Assembly: GCF_002944405.1 (NCBI RefSeq)
Contig: NZ_CP024307.1
Location: 1,384,501-1,448,500, forward strand
Origin: Sinorhizobium fredii
GTDB taxonomy: Bacteria > Pseudomonadota > Alphaproteobacteria > Rhizobiales > Rhizobiaceae
Direction of reading: 5' to 3'
DNA: 64,000 nucleotides
Shown: piece by piece, positions 30,238 through 41,638 of the stretch
Layout: every line of letters begins with the position of its first letter
Position numbering within the stretch: position 1 is the stretch's first letter
Translations under genes and position numbers: made by a program
Notes under the pieces: model-generated
The model's input: only the letters and a program-made list of their open reading frames with translations
Told to the model about the DNA's origin: nothing
Database searches by the model: none

Positions 30238-31548
30238 ATGACCGCGGCGACGGAAGAGCAAGTGCAGGTTGCCGCGCCATCCGGCATAAGGTCCAGTCGT
30301 CCCTTCTCCGCCTTCGAGCGCATGGTCGCCTGGCGCTATCTGCGCTCGCGCCGCAAGGAAGCCTTCATTTCCGTCATAGCCGGCTTTTCCTTTATCGGCA
30401 TCATGCTCGGCGTGGCGACGCTGATCATCGTCATGGCAGTGATGAACGGTTTCCGCACCGAGCTGATATCGCGCATTCTCGGCATGAACGGCCATGTGAT
30501 CGTCCAGCCGCTCGACGGGCCGCTCACCAACTATGCCGAGCTCGCCACCAAATTCTCGGCCGTTCCAGGGGTGACGATGGCGATCCCCCTGGTCGAGGGG
30601 CAGGTGCTCGCGCAGGGCGTTGGCGACGCCTCGACTGGCGCCCTGGTTCGCGGCATCCGGGCGGAAGACCTCGCGAAGCTCAAATCGATCTCGGAGCACA
30701 TCCAATCCGGCGACCTCGTCGGCTTTGCCTCGGGTGCCGGCGTTGCCATCGGCTCGCGCATGGCCGAACAGTTGGGAATTCGCGTCGGCGGAACGATTAC
30801 GCTCACCTCGCCGAACGGCGACGTCACGCCCCTCGGCATGAATCCCCGCGTCAAGGCCTATACCGTTTCGGCGATCTTCGAGATGGGCATGTCGGAATAT
30901 GACGCGACGATCGTCTTCATGCCGCTAGAGGAAGCGCAGCTCTATTTCAATGCCGAGGGCCTCGTCCAGTCGATTGAGCTTTTCGTCGAGCAGCCGGACG
31001 CCGTCGACGCCTTGCGCAAGCCGATCGAGGACGCCGCCGGACGGCAGGTCTACCTGACAGACTGGCGGGACCGCAACAGAACCTTCTTCTCGGCGCTCGA
31101 GGTCGAGCGCAACGTGATGTTCATGATCCTGACGCTGATCGTGCTCGTCGCCGCGCTCAATATCGTTTCCGGCCTGATCATGCTGGTGAAGGACAAGGGC
31201 AGCGACATCGCCATTCTGCGCACGATGGGTGCGACCTCCGGCTCGGTGATGCGCATCTTCTTCATGACGGGGGCGGCGATCGGCGTTACCGGAACGATCG
31301 CCGGCGTCATTCTCGGCGTGGTCGTCTGCCTCAACATCGAGTCGATCCGCCAGTTCTTCTCCTGGGTCTCCGGCACGACGCTCTTCGATCCGGAGCTCTA
31401 CTTCCTCAGCCAGCTGCCGGCCGACATGAATGCCGACGAGACCATCTCCGTCGTCATCATGGCGCTGGCGCTCTCCTTCCTGGCGACGATCTTCCCGGCC
31501 TGGCGCGCCTCGCGCCTCGATCCGGTGCAGGCCCTGCGGTACGAATAA
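30238..31548 (+). CDS. lolC: Lipoprotein-releasing ABC transporter permease (LolC/LolE family)
   Basis: 436-residue inner-membrane permease that extracts mature lipoproteins for transfer to LolA. Membrane helix 1 is near residues 40-65, a large periplasmic domain follows (about 70-280), and three helices form the C-terminal FtsX-type domain, which ends in WRASRLDPVQALRYE, a family signature. There is only one permease gene here, so the transporter is likely a homodimer with LolD. It lies 14 bp after proS and 14 bp before lolD, forming an operon. Confidence 0.94.
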   Translation: MTAATEEQVQVAAPSGIRSSRPFSAFERMVAWRYLRSRRKEAFISVIAGFSFIGIMLGVATLIIVMAVMNGFRTELISRILGMNGHVIVQPLDGPLTNYAELATKFSAVPGVTMAIPLVEGQVLAQGVGDASTGALVRGIRAEDLAKLKSISEHIQSGDLVGFASGAGVAIGSRMAEQLGIRVGGTITLTSPNGDVTPLGMNPRVKAYTVSAIFEMGMSEYDATIVFMPLEEAQLYFNAEGLVQSIELFVEQPDAVDALRKPIEDAAGRQVYLTDWRDRNRTFFSALEVERNVMFMILTLIVLVAALNIVSGLIMLVKDKGSDIAILRTMGATSGSVMRIFFMTGAAIGVTGTIAGVILGVVVCLNIESIRQFFSWVSGTTLFDPELYFLSQLPADMNADETISVVIMALALSFLATIFPAWRASRLDPVQALRYE

Positions 31549-31562
31549 GGACAAGAACGTAG

Positions 31563-32249
31563 ATGAATGCGCGCGTGGCACTGCAGCTCTCCGGCGTCGA
31601 GCGGCACTATGGCGAGGGGGATACCTACCTGCCGATCCTCAAGGGTGCCGACCTGACGCTGCGGAGCGGCGAGACGATTGCGCTCGTCGCGCCCTCGGGC
31701 ACCGGGAAGTCGACCCTGCTTCACCTCGCCGGGCTGCTCGAACATCCGGACGAAGGAGACGTGATCGTCAACGGCATCCCATGCAACGGCCTCAGCGACG
31801 ACCGGCGCACGGCGATCCGCCGCAACGAGATCGGCTTTGTCTATCAGTTTCACCACTTGCTGCCGGAATTCTCAGCGCTCGAGAACATCATGATGCCGCA
31901 ACTGATCGCCGGCTTGTCCAAGGCGGAGGCGGCCGAGAGGGCGAGGGCACTGCTGGACTACATGCGGATCGGACACCGGGCTGCACACCGGCCGGCCGAA
32001 CTTTCTGGCGGCGAGCAGCAACGTGTGGCGATCGCCCGGGCGGTCGCCAACGCGCCGCTCATCCTGCTGGCCGACGAGCCGACCGGCAACCTCGACCCCG
32101 AGACGGCTGGCTATGTCTTCGAGGCGATGGAAGCCCTTGCGCGTCAGTCAGGCCTAGCGGCGCTGATCGCCACCCACAATCACGAACTTGCTGCTCTTAT
32201 GGATCGTTGCGTGACGATCGAGGACGGCAAGGTCATCGAACTTCGATAG
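31563..32249 (+). CDS. lolD: Lipoprotein-releasing system ATP-binding protein
   Basis: 228-residue ABC ATPase. It has Walker [13 protein letters not shown] near residue 47, Q-loop [19 protein letters not shown] near 97, signature [14 protein letters not shown] near 146, Walker [13 protein letters not shown] near 166 and the switch His in ATHNHE near 204. It powers release of lipoproteins from the inner membrane with the adjacent permease. One residue of Walker A is unusual at the front (APSGTGKS), within family variation. Confidence 0.95.
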   Translation: MNARVALQLSGVERHYGEGDTYLPILKGADLTLRSGETIALVAPSGTGKSTLLHLAGLLEHPDEGDVIVNGIPCNGLSDDRRTAIRRNEIGFVYQFHHLLPEFSALENIMMPQLIAGLSKAEAAERARALLDYMRIGHRAAHRPAELSGGEQQRVAIARAVANAPLILLADEPTGNLDPETAGYVFEAMEALARQSGLAALIATHNHELAALMDRCVTIEDGKVIELR

Positions 32250-32262
32250 GCCGGAAGGAAGC

Positions 32263-32730
32263 TCACGGCACGATCAGTCCGCCGCGATAATCGAGCTCAT
32301 AGGCCTCTTCGCCATCGACGAATATGGTCTCGCGTCCGGAAAAGTGGTCGGTCCCGCCGCGGCTGCTGTCGATATAGCAACCATAGGCGTGCTGATATTC
32401 CATGCCGCCGAGGAAGTGGCGCTTCTCGTGATACATCGTCTGCAGCGCCGCCTTGATGACGGCGCCGGCCCGTCGCGCATCGATCAGTTCCGGTCGGACG
32501 ATCCGGCCGAAATAATTCATCGCCCAGCACGGCTTGCCGTCGTGCCAGACCGCTTCCTGACCGGCGAAGTCGCTGCCGCCGAAGTAGCTGTCGAGATAAC
32601 GCCAGGCCCCGCGCTGATGGCCAATATCGTGGGAGCCTGTCCGGCACGCCGGCAGCCTGGCGCCATCACTGACATAGGTTTTAGCCTTAGCTTCGACGAT
32701 GAAGTCTGTGAGTTCGTCGATGTTGATCAT
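32263..32730 (-). CDS. DUF5680 domain protein, possibly SOS-controlled
   Basis: 155-residue soluble protein of unknown function. Its conserved core includes GSHDIGHQRGAWRYLDSYFGG and a second part with YHEKRHFLGG and GCYIDSSRGGTDHFSGRE, typical of DUF5680. I chose ATG 32730, where the family sequence starts and AGGGGA lies just upstream, rather than the longer frame to 32937. It is convergent with lolD (13 bp between stops). A LexA-type box lies 54-68 bp upstream at 32784-32798, so it may be induced by DNA damage. Confidence 0.85.
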   Translation of the reverse strand: MINIDELTDFIVEAKAKTYVSDGARLPACRTGSHDIGHQRGAWRYLDSYFGGSDFAGQEAVWHDGKPCWAMNYFGRIVRPELIDARRAGAVIKAALQTMYHEKRHFLGGMEYQHAYGCYIDSSRGGTDHFSGRETIFVDGEEAYELDYRGGLIVP

Positions 32731-32783
32731 GGGCGTTCCCCTGGTATTGGATTGAGGATGCCTCAAGAGGAGGCGCGTGTAAA

Positions 32784-32798
32784 GAACAAATAGTGAAC
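32784..32798. promoter_or_regulatory. LexA-type (SOS) box upstream of the DUF5680 gene
   Basis: GAAC-AAATAGT-GAAC, which is GTTC-N7-GTTC on the gene strand, matches the alphaproteobacterial LexA operator exactly. It is 54 bp from the DUF5680 start codon. The opposite strand leads, after 230 bp, to the membrane peptide at 33030. Confidence 0.55.
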
Positions 32799-32981
32799 AA
32801 ATGTCTCCGCACCGCAGCCTTTTGGCGGCAGATCGCCCCAAGGCCTTGCGTTTGGACGCCACCCTATTCGTCGATTCGGTCGGCCTGGCGTTTTGCCAGT
32901 CGCGTGGAAAGCTGATCGCCTTGGTTGCATTAACCATAGCCGGTGAATAACGGGCGTTTCATGCGTGCTTGCTTGACTATT

Positions 32982-33007
32982 GAACAAAAATAGAACAAAA
33001 AAAGAAC
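32982..33007. promoter_or_regulatory. Tandem LexA-type boxes (three GAAC half-sites) with -35 element
   Basis: GAAC occurs at 32982-32985, 32993-32996 and 33004-33007. Each pair is separated by exactly 7 bp (AAAAATA, then AAAAAAA), so two overlapping GAAC-N7-GAAC boxes are formed on the same helix face. A CTTGACT -35-like element (32972-32978) lies just before, so bound repressor would cover the promoter spacer and -10. The array ends 22 bp before the start codon of a 28-codon membrane peptide. Confidence 0.65.
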
Positions 33008-33029
33008 AATAGCCGAAAGGAGCCATGTT

Positions 33030-33116
33030 ATGACTGATTTCGTCCGTGATCTCGCTGCCTTCGCCTCGATGACCCTTTTCATCGCCAGCATCTCGGTGAT
33101 CGCACTCGGCATGTGA
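33030..33116 (+). CDS. 28-residue single-pass membrane peptide behind tandem LexA boxes
   Basis: The peptide begins MTDFVRDLAAFASMTLF and ends in a hydrophobic run IASISVIALGM. Residues about 9-27 form one membrane helix after a short charged N-terminus. AAAGGAG lies 6-8 bases before the ATG, a strong ribosome binding site. The gene follows a triple array of LexA half-sites. Size, topology and control resemble Caulobacter SidA, a 29-residue SOS-induced inner-membrane inhibitor of division (acting on FtsW). I see no convincing residue-by-residue match to claim orthology. It lies 130 bp before dnaE. Confidence 0.7.
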   Translation: MTDFVRDLAAFASMTLFIASISVIALGM

Positions 33117-33150
33117 CCGCTCCACCCTTTCCCACGGTCCTCCGCTCTGC

Positions 33151-33180
33151 GGCCCTGGCAAAAACATCCCCGACAGGGCC
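33151..33180 (+). repeat. Hairpin between the membrane peptide and dnaE
   Basis: GGCCCTG and CAGGGCC form a perfect 7-bp stem around a 16-nt loop. No T run follows. It may partly separate the short SOS transcript from dnaE or protect its 3' end. Confidence 0.4.
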
Positions 33181-33246
33181 GGAAGACTGGACAGTCGCGG
33201 CGGGAAACAGGATATCCTCGCACCGAACAGGAATCGGAGTGCGGCA

Positions 33247-36741
<3,495 letters not shown>

Positions 36742-36768
36742 GCACCGGCCGCAAGCGTCAGCGACCGC

Positions 36769-37986
36769 TTACGGAGCGCGAGTAATGGTGATGAAATCGG
36801 TCCCTTCGCCGGTCTCCAGCCCGGTGTCCGTGTCGGAAACCGACAGCGACGATCCGTCGGCAAGGAGGCTTGCTATGCGCCGGCGCACGTCCACGGACAT
36901 TGTGAGGCGGCTCAGGCTCCGCTGAAGGCCGTTGTATTCCATGCGGTCGGCGTCCACCGTGATGCCCAGCCGTTGTTTCGCGGCCTTTGAGAGCGCGTTG
37001 TCGAGCGACATGCCGAACCACTTGCCCTCGCCGGTTGCTGCGTCTGTATCCTGGTACTGCAGAAAATGCGTGCCGAGCGCCAGTTCGGGTCTCTCTATCC
37101 TTACGTCCGCCTCGAAGAGCGGTTCAAACGCGCGGCGTACGCGCAGAATACCGTTCGCCGGCATGTCCCTGCCGGCCTTGCGATAGACCGCCCCGATCAG
37201 TTCCGGGGTCGCTTTTCCGTCCACCGGCAGCCCCTCTGCCGTCTGGAACGAGCGGATCGCCGCAAGCGTCATGGGGCCGCTGCGGCCATCCGGCTCACCC
37301 GCGTCGTAGCCGAGCATCGTCAGCAGCACCTGCAGATCGCGCATCGTCTCCCGGTCGCCACGCCGGGTGATCAGAATGCGAATTGGCGGCTGATCGTGCT
37401 CCAGCACCGGCAAGGGGTTGCTTTCCGTCATGGCGACTTCGACGGAACTCCCGTCGAAATGGCTGATGGCGGGCCGCAGCGGCACGTCCGACATCGGCGG
37501 CTGCGGCGGGCGCGCCTCTCTCGGCTGGAACAGCATCACGCTCGAAATTTCGGCGGGCGTCACCTGGCGATCGGAGATCACCACGTGCATGCCGCGTTCT
37601 GTCATCTTGAACAAGCCGACGGCGAATTTGCTCGGCAGGCGCACGCAGCCATGCGAGGCGGGATAGTCCGGCACATGGTTCGACCCATGCAAGGCGATAC
37701 CGGACCAGGTGAGCCGCTGCATGAACGGCATCGGTGCATTCGAATAGATGTTGGACCTGTGATGGCGGCGCTTTTCGAGAATCGAAAAGATGCCCGTCGG
37801 CGTCGTGTGGCCGCGCTTGCCCGTCGAAACATTGGACGTCGCGACGACGGTGTCGCCGTCATAGACGACGAGCGACTGCTGCTGCCTCGAGACGACGATC
37901 TGCAGCGGCGCCTTGGTGCCGGCCACAAGCGCCGACGGCGCCGACACGATGAGAACGGCAAGTGCCATTCCGAGAGTGATACGCAA
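36769..37986 (-). CDS. Exported L,D-transpeptidase with peptidoglycan-binding domain
   Basis: 405-residue YkuD-type enzyme that makes 3-3 peptidoglycan crosslinks or attaches proteins to the wall. A signal peptide (1-22, cut near VAG) precedes the catalytic domain (about 28-140) with ALHGSN and SHGCVRL, whose Cys is the nucleophile. A peptidoglycan-binding motif follows near 215-265 (LLTMLGYDAGEPDGRSGP and FQTAEGLPVDG). The start is a TTG at 37986 with GAGGG 7 bases upstream; the first ATG (37968) would lose the basic start of the signal peptide. Convergent with dnaE. Confidence 0.92.
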   Translation of the reverse strand: MRITLGMALAVLIVSAPSALVAGTKAPLQIVVSRQQQSLVVYDGDTVVATSNVSTGKRGHTTPTGIFSILEKRRHHRSNIYSNAPMPFMQRLTWSGIALHGSNHVPDYPASHGCVRLPSKFAVGLFKMTERGMHVVISDRQVTPAEISSVMLFQPREARPPQPPMSDVPLRPAISHFDGSSVEVAMTESNPLPVLEHDQPPIRILITRRGDRETMRDLQVLLTMLGYDAGEPDGRSGPMTLAAIRSFQTAEGLPVDGKATPELIGAVYRKAGRDMPANGILRVRRAFEPLFEADVRIERPELALGTHFLQYQDTDAATGEGKWFGMSLDNALSKAAKQRLGITVDADRMEYNGLQRSLSRLTMSVDVRRRIASLLADGSSLSVSDTDTGLETGEGTDFITITRAP

Positions 37987-38164
37987 TACAAACCCTCATC
38001 CGACCTGAAGCGCAATACCGATGCAGCGCTTCCATGCGGCCCTTTTCATGCACGCCTGGGTCGAGCGGGCGCGCCGAAATCTGTCGAGCAAGGATACGGA
38101 TCAAGATTTAACGAATTGAAACACAGGAAGCCGCGCCGTCGCCGAGGGGCAGAGGGTTTACGCG

Positions 38165-39454
38165 CTATTGGTCGCGTCGGCGTTGGCCGAACGTATAGCC
38201 CGTTTCGACGCTGGCCTTGCCGAACTTGTCGCGCAGCTTGTTGATCGCCTCCTCGGCCGCAGCGCGTCTGGTCGCCAGAGGATCGACGAGATCCGGCGGA
38301 TCGGCGAGATCGGGATGGGTGAGGTCGCTGACGCCGATGCCGATCAGTCGGTATTTCGTACCGTCGACCTCTCTTTCGAGCAGCTGGAGGCCGACCCGAA
38401 AGATGCGGTCGGCCAGCCGGGTCGGACTTTCGAGCCGCCGGTTGCGGGTGCGGAGCTTGAAATCCGCGGTCTTGAGTTTCAGGACAACCGTTTGGCCGGC
38501 AAGCTCCGACTTGCGCAGCCGCAGCGCCACCTGCTCGCTCAGCCGCCTGAGATGCGAAACGAGCTCGTCCGGGCGCGACAGGTCGTCGTTGAATGTCGTC
38601 TCCGAGGAGACGCTCTTCGCCTCGCCGTCGATCTCGACGGTGCGCTCGTCCTGACCGCGCGACAGGCGGTATAGCCTTTGGCCCATCGAGCCATAGCGGC
38701 GCATCAGGTCCGCTTCGTCCATCGTCTGCAACTGGCCGATGGTGCGGATTCCGTCACGCTCCAGCGTCGCGGCAAAGGCCTTGCCGACGCCCCAGATCAG
38801 CGTGACCGGGCGCTCCTTGAGGAAATCGACCGCCTCGGCCTGGCCGATGACGGAGAATCCGCGCGGCTTCTGCAGATCGGAGGCGACCTTTGCGAGGAAC
38901 TTGCAGTAGGAAAGTCCGACCGAGACGGTGATGCCGACTTCCTCTTCGACGCGTTTCGCGAAGCGCGCCAGCGTGCGGGCAGGGGGATGGTGATGCAGCC
39001 GCTCGGTGCCGTTCAGGTCCAGGAACGCCTCGTCGATCGAGAGCGGCTGCACGAGCGGTGTCAGCTCGAGCATCATTGCCCTGACTTCGCGCCCGACCTG
39101 CGAGTACTTTTCCATGTTGGGCTTGATGACCACGGCTTGCGGACAGGCTTCGAGCGCCTTGAACATCGGCATAGCCGAGCGGACGCCGTGAATGCGGGCG
39201 ATGTAGCAGGCTGTCGAGACAACTCCGCGCTTGCCGCCGCCGATGATCACCGGCTTGTCGGCAAGCTCCGGCTTGTCGCGCTTCTCGATCGAGGCATAGA
39301 AGGCGTCGCAATCGATATGCGCCAAGGTCAACCGATAGAGTTCGGCATGGCTGAGAAGCCGCGGGCTGCCGCAGGCCAGACACCGTCGCACCGGCGCAGC
39401 CAGTTCCTTGAGGCAGTCTCGGCAGAAGCCGGAAAACGGGGCAGCGCTGGTCAT
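38165..39454 (-). CDS. dinB: DNA polymerase IV with N-terminal Cys4 motif
   Basis: 429-residue Y-family translesion polymerase. The catalytic motifs [16 protein letters not shown] (near 47-62) and SIDEAFLDL are intact, and thumb and little-finger regions follow. Before the polymerase core lies an extra segment with CxxC...CxxC (C11, C14, C25, C28) that could bind zinc. The start at 39454 lies just after a LexA box and about 20 nt after the predicted transcription start. The open frame continues upstream to 40576, but that part is not coding. DinB should be induced by DNA damage. Confidence 0.94.
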   Translation of the reverse strand: MTSAAPFSGFCRDCLKELAAPVRRCLACGSPRLLSHAELYRLTLAHIDCDAFYASIEKRDKPELADKPVIIGGGKRGVVSTACYIARIHGVRSAMPMFKALEACPQAVVIKPNMEKYSQVGREVRAMMLELTPLVQPLSIDEAFLDLNGTERLHHHPPARTLARFAKRVEEEVGITVSVGLSYCKFLAKVASDLQKPRGFSVIGQAEAVDFLKERPVTLIWGVGKAFAATLERDGIRTIGQLQTMDEADLMRRYGSMGQRLYRLSRGQDERTVEIDGEAKSVSSETTFNDDLSRPDELVSHLRRLSEQVALRLRKSELAGQTVVLKLKTADFKLRTRNRRLESPTRLADRIFRVGLQLLEREVDGTKYRLIGIGVSDLTHPDLADPPDLVDPLATRRAAAEEAINKLRDKFGKASVETGYTFGQRRRDQ

Positions 39455-39458
39455 GGAG

Positions 39459-39473
39459 GAACAAATGTTGAAC
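39459..39473 (-). promoter_or_regulatory. dinB: LexA-type (SOS) box of dinB
   Basis: On the gene strand GTTC-AACATTT-GTTC is an exact alphaproteobacterial LexA operator. It covers the predicted transcription start and ends 4 bp before the start codon. Repression by LexA and induction by DNA damage are the expected outcome. Confidence 0.8.
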
Positions 39474-39479
39474 GCGGTG

Positions 39480-39508
39480 ACTTTACGCTCTACGCTAGTG
39501 AGTCTCAA
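39480..39508 (-). promoter_or_regulatory. dinB: dinB promoter
   Basis: On the minus strand TTGAGA (39508-39503) and TAAAGT (39485-39480) are spaced by 17 bp. Start would fall near 39473, the first base of the LexA box. The agreement of promoter and operator supports both. Confidence 0.6.
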
Positions 39509-39525
39509 GGCGGCGATCGGAGGCC

Positions 39526-40117
39526 ATGGTGGATATCGCCCTGCAATTTGCGCCGGTGACACGGGATCTCTGGCCAGATTTCGAGACGCTCTTCGGGCCG
39601 AAGGGGGCCTATTGCGGCTGCTGGTGCGTTTGCCCTGCGCCTGCCCTACAAGATCCGCGGCACCATGTCGGCCGATGACCGCAAGGCGTATATCCGCGAG
39701 CGCATCGAAGCCGGCCCGCCGCCGGGCATCCTCGGCTATTGCGAGGGAAGGCCGGTCGCCTGGATCCAGGTCGGCCCTCGTCAGGATGTGCCGCAATTCA
39801 ATTCGCCGCGAACGTGTTCGCGGCCGTTGGAAGAACGCGAGGCCGAGGACGCAAGCGTCTGGGCGGTGAGCTGCTTCTTCCTTGCCTCGCCGCTGCGCGG
39901 CAAGGGACTTAGCCACCATATGCTCTCTGCGGCGATTGACCATGCGCGGGCGAGCGGCGCGCACTACCTCGATGCCTGTCCGATCGGTCACACGAAGCGG
40001 CCGAAATCGGTGGGTCTCTATATCGGCTCGACGGCGATTTTCGATGCGGCCGGCTTCGAGACGGTCGCCTGCCGCAAGGACGGCAGGCCGCTGATGCGAC
40101 TGGACTTTAGGCAATGA
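39526..40117 (+). pseudogene. GNAT acetyltransferase, frameshifted
   Basis: An ATG at 39526 opens a frame whose first 36 codons read like an acetyltransferase N-terminus ([20 protein letters not shown], then YCGCWC). At the run TTT (39629-39631) the sense continues only after skipping one base: [20 protein letters not shown] and on to 40117, including the acetyl-CoA fold core [20 protein letters not shown]. Removing one T restores a protein of about 196 residues. It is either a recent pseudogene or a sequencing error in the window. A shorter product from ATG 39665 would lack the first strand. It diverges from dinB and its start lies 18 bp beyond the dinB promoter. Confidence 0.6.
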
Positions 40118-40167
40118 CGATGCGTCCGGAAAGTCTGCCGGCCTGTGGAGCGCCGCCCCGGCTTGCT

Positions 40168-40821
40168 TCAGCCGCCCGTCGTCGCGCCCCAGTGGGCGCG
40201 GATCAGCCCTGCCGCTACGCCCCAATCGGCGGCAACCTGGATGCCGGCGGCCGGCGTCGGGGCGAGTGCGCGAAACTCCGCGTTCGCCATCAGATTGATG
40301 AGGAAGGAGGAGGGCGCGTGCTCCTGCACGGAATGGAGGTTGCGCAGGATGTCGTCGATGAAGACGAGCGGAAGGCGGCGCTCCCCGTGCAGGTGCTTGA
40401 CGAGCGGTCCCTTCGGCTCCTCGGAGGCAATCAGCGGATAGGGAAGGCCGAGGGCGTCGAGCAGGGCAGTGCGCAGCGGCGCATGGCGCGGCGGCATCGC
40501 CGTCAGGAAGACGATGTCGGCCTCTTCCGAAAGTGCCGTGAGCGTCTCGACGGCCAACGCGGCCGGCGTCTGCCATTGATCCTGGGCGGTGTAGAAGGCT
40601 TCGAGCAGCGCTTCCGCCGTCGCTTCGCTGACTGGTTCGCCGCTCCGCCGGTCGATGATGTTGCCGGCAAGGCGAAAGGAGCGCGGGAGCAAAACGTGCT
40701 CGCGGGCCTCCAGGAATGCGATGAACGGAGTCAGGAATTCGAGCACGACCTCGTCGACGTCGGTGACGATCAGCGGCCGTGGCTTAAGAGGCACGTCGCC
40801 AGGAGCGGCGAAGGTAGGCAT
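40168..40821 (-). CDS. HAD-superfamily-like hydrolase
   Basis: 217-residue protein with HAD-like motifs: [12 protein letters not shown] near residue 20 (two Asp); [11 protein letters not shown] near 105 (Thr); III, Lys in [21 protein letters not shown] near 153 (two Asp). This suggests a phosphatase, substrate unknown. I chose ATG 40821, because GAGG lies 7 bases before it, over the TTG at 40827 that overlaps the preceding gene. It lies 2 bp after the DUF3572 stop, so the two form an operon. Confidence 0.85.
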   Translation of the reverse strand: MPTFAAPGDVPLKPRPLIVTDVDEVVLEFLTPFIAFLEAREHVLLPRSFRLAGNIIDRRSGEPVSEATAEALLEAFYTAQDQWQTPAALAVETLTALSEEADIVFLTAMPPRHAPLRTALLDALGLPYPLIASEEPKGPLVKHLHGERRLPLVFIDDILRNLHSVQEHAPSSFLINLMANAEFRALAPTPAAGIQVAADWGVAAGLIRAHWGATTGG

Positions 40822-40823
40822 GC

Positions 40824-41093
40824 TCAATCCTCGAAGTGCGCCGGGCCGGAAAATGCCTGGTGCGCCCAGACGACGTCTTCGGGAGCGGTCCCAGTCGCCG
40901 CACAGAAGGCGATGAGCGTCGGCTCGTGGTCCATCAGAAAGGCGACGACCCCGCCCATGAAGGCCGGGTCCCCCACGGCTTTGCGCAGCGACACAGGGTC
41001 GGTGCCGGTCAGCGCCAGGAAACGCGACAGCAGTTCCGGTTCGTTGGCGAGCCAGCCGAGGATCGCGATCGCCGTTTCGTCAGCGCTCTTCAT
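40824..41093 (-). CDS. DUF3572 family protein
   Basis: 89-residue acidic, all-helical protein. Its sequence starts [20 protein letters not shown] and contains [16 protein letters not shown], which fits DUF3572, a short family common in Rhizobiales next to divK. The function is unknown. It is divergent from divK, with 156 bp between their starts, a conserved neighbourhood as far as I recall. It is followed by the HAD-like gene on the same strand. Confidence 0.88.
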   Translation of the reverse strand: MKSADETAIAILGWLANEPELLSRFLALTGTDPVSLRKAVGDPAFMGGVVAFLMDHEPTLIAFCAATGTAPEDVVWAHQAFSGPAHFED

Positions 41094-41249
41094 GTTCTTG
41101 AATCTCTTCTCATATGGCGCTCGGAGTTACCTCTTTTTCAACCAAATATCGTTAGTCTTGCGACCGAGAAAGTGGGTCGAGTCACCGTTCGTGAAGCTTA
41201 TATCTCTCCAAGGGACTTGCAAGGCGGCGACAGACAGCAAGGGATCGAC

Positions 41250-41621
41250 ATGCCCAAACAGGTGATGATTGTTGAGGATAACGAGCTGAACATGAAGCTC
41301 TTCCGCGACCTGATTGAGGCTTCTGGCTATCAGACGATCCAGACGCGCAACGGCATGGAAGCGCTCGAACTAGCGCGCAAGCACCGGCCCGACCTCATCC
41401 TCATGGACATTCAACTGCCGGAGGTTTCCGGCCTCGAAGTGACGAAATGGCTGAAGGAGGACGACGAGCTCCACGTCATTCCGGTCATCGCCGTAACCGC
41501 CTTCGCCATGAAGGGCGACGAGGAGCGTATTCGACAGGGCGGATGTGAAGCCTATGTGTCCAAACCGATTTCCGTTCCGAAATTCATTGAAACAATCAAG
41601 ACATATCTGGGCGATGCCTGA
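41250..41621 (+). CDS. divK: Cell-cycle response regulator DivK
   Basis: 123-residue single-domain response regulator. The acidic pocket (E9, D10), phospho-acceptor D53 (LILMDIQLP), T/A switch ([11 protein letters not shown]) and Lys of VSKPI are in place. In alphaproteobacteria phosphorylated DivK controls the CckA-CtrA pathway and cell polarity through DivJ, PleC and DivL. It lies 17 bp before pleD, so both are probably one operon. The reading frame is open far upstream, but the ATG at 41250 gives the usual protein. Confidence 0.96.
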   Translation: MPKQVMIVEDNELNMKLFRDLIEASGYQTIQTRNGMEALELARKHRPDLILMDIQLPEVSGLEVTKWLKEDDELHVIPVIAVTAFAMKGDEERIRQGGCEAYVSKPISVPKFIETIKTYLGDA

Positions 41622-41638
41622 TTGCCGGGAAAGACGAT

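Noticed and set aside
32930..32945. TTAACC near the SOS region and another at 43196 as CtrA sites
   Set aside because: Single half-sites without a second TTAA at the right distance.
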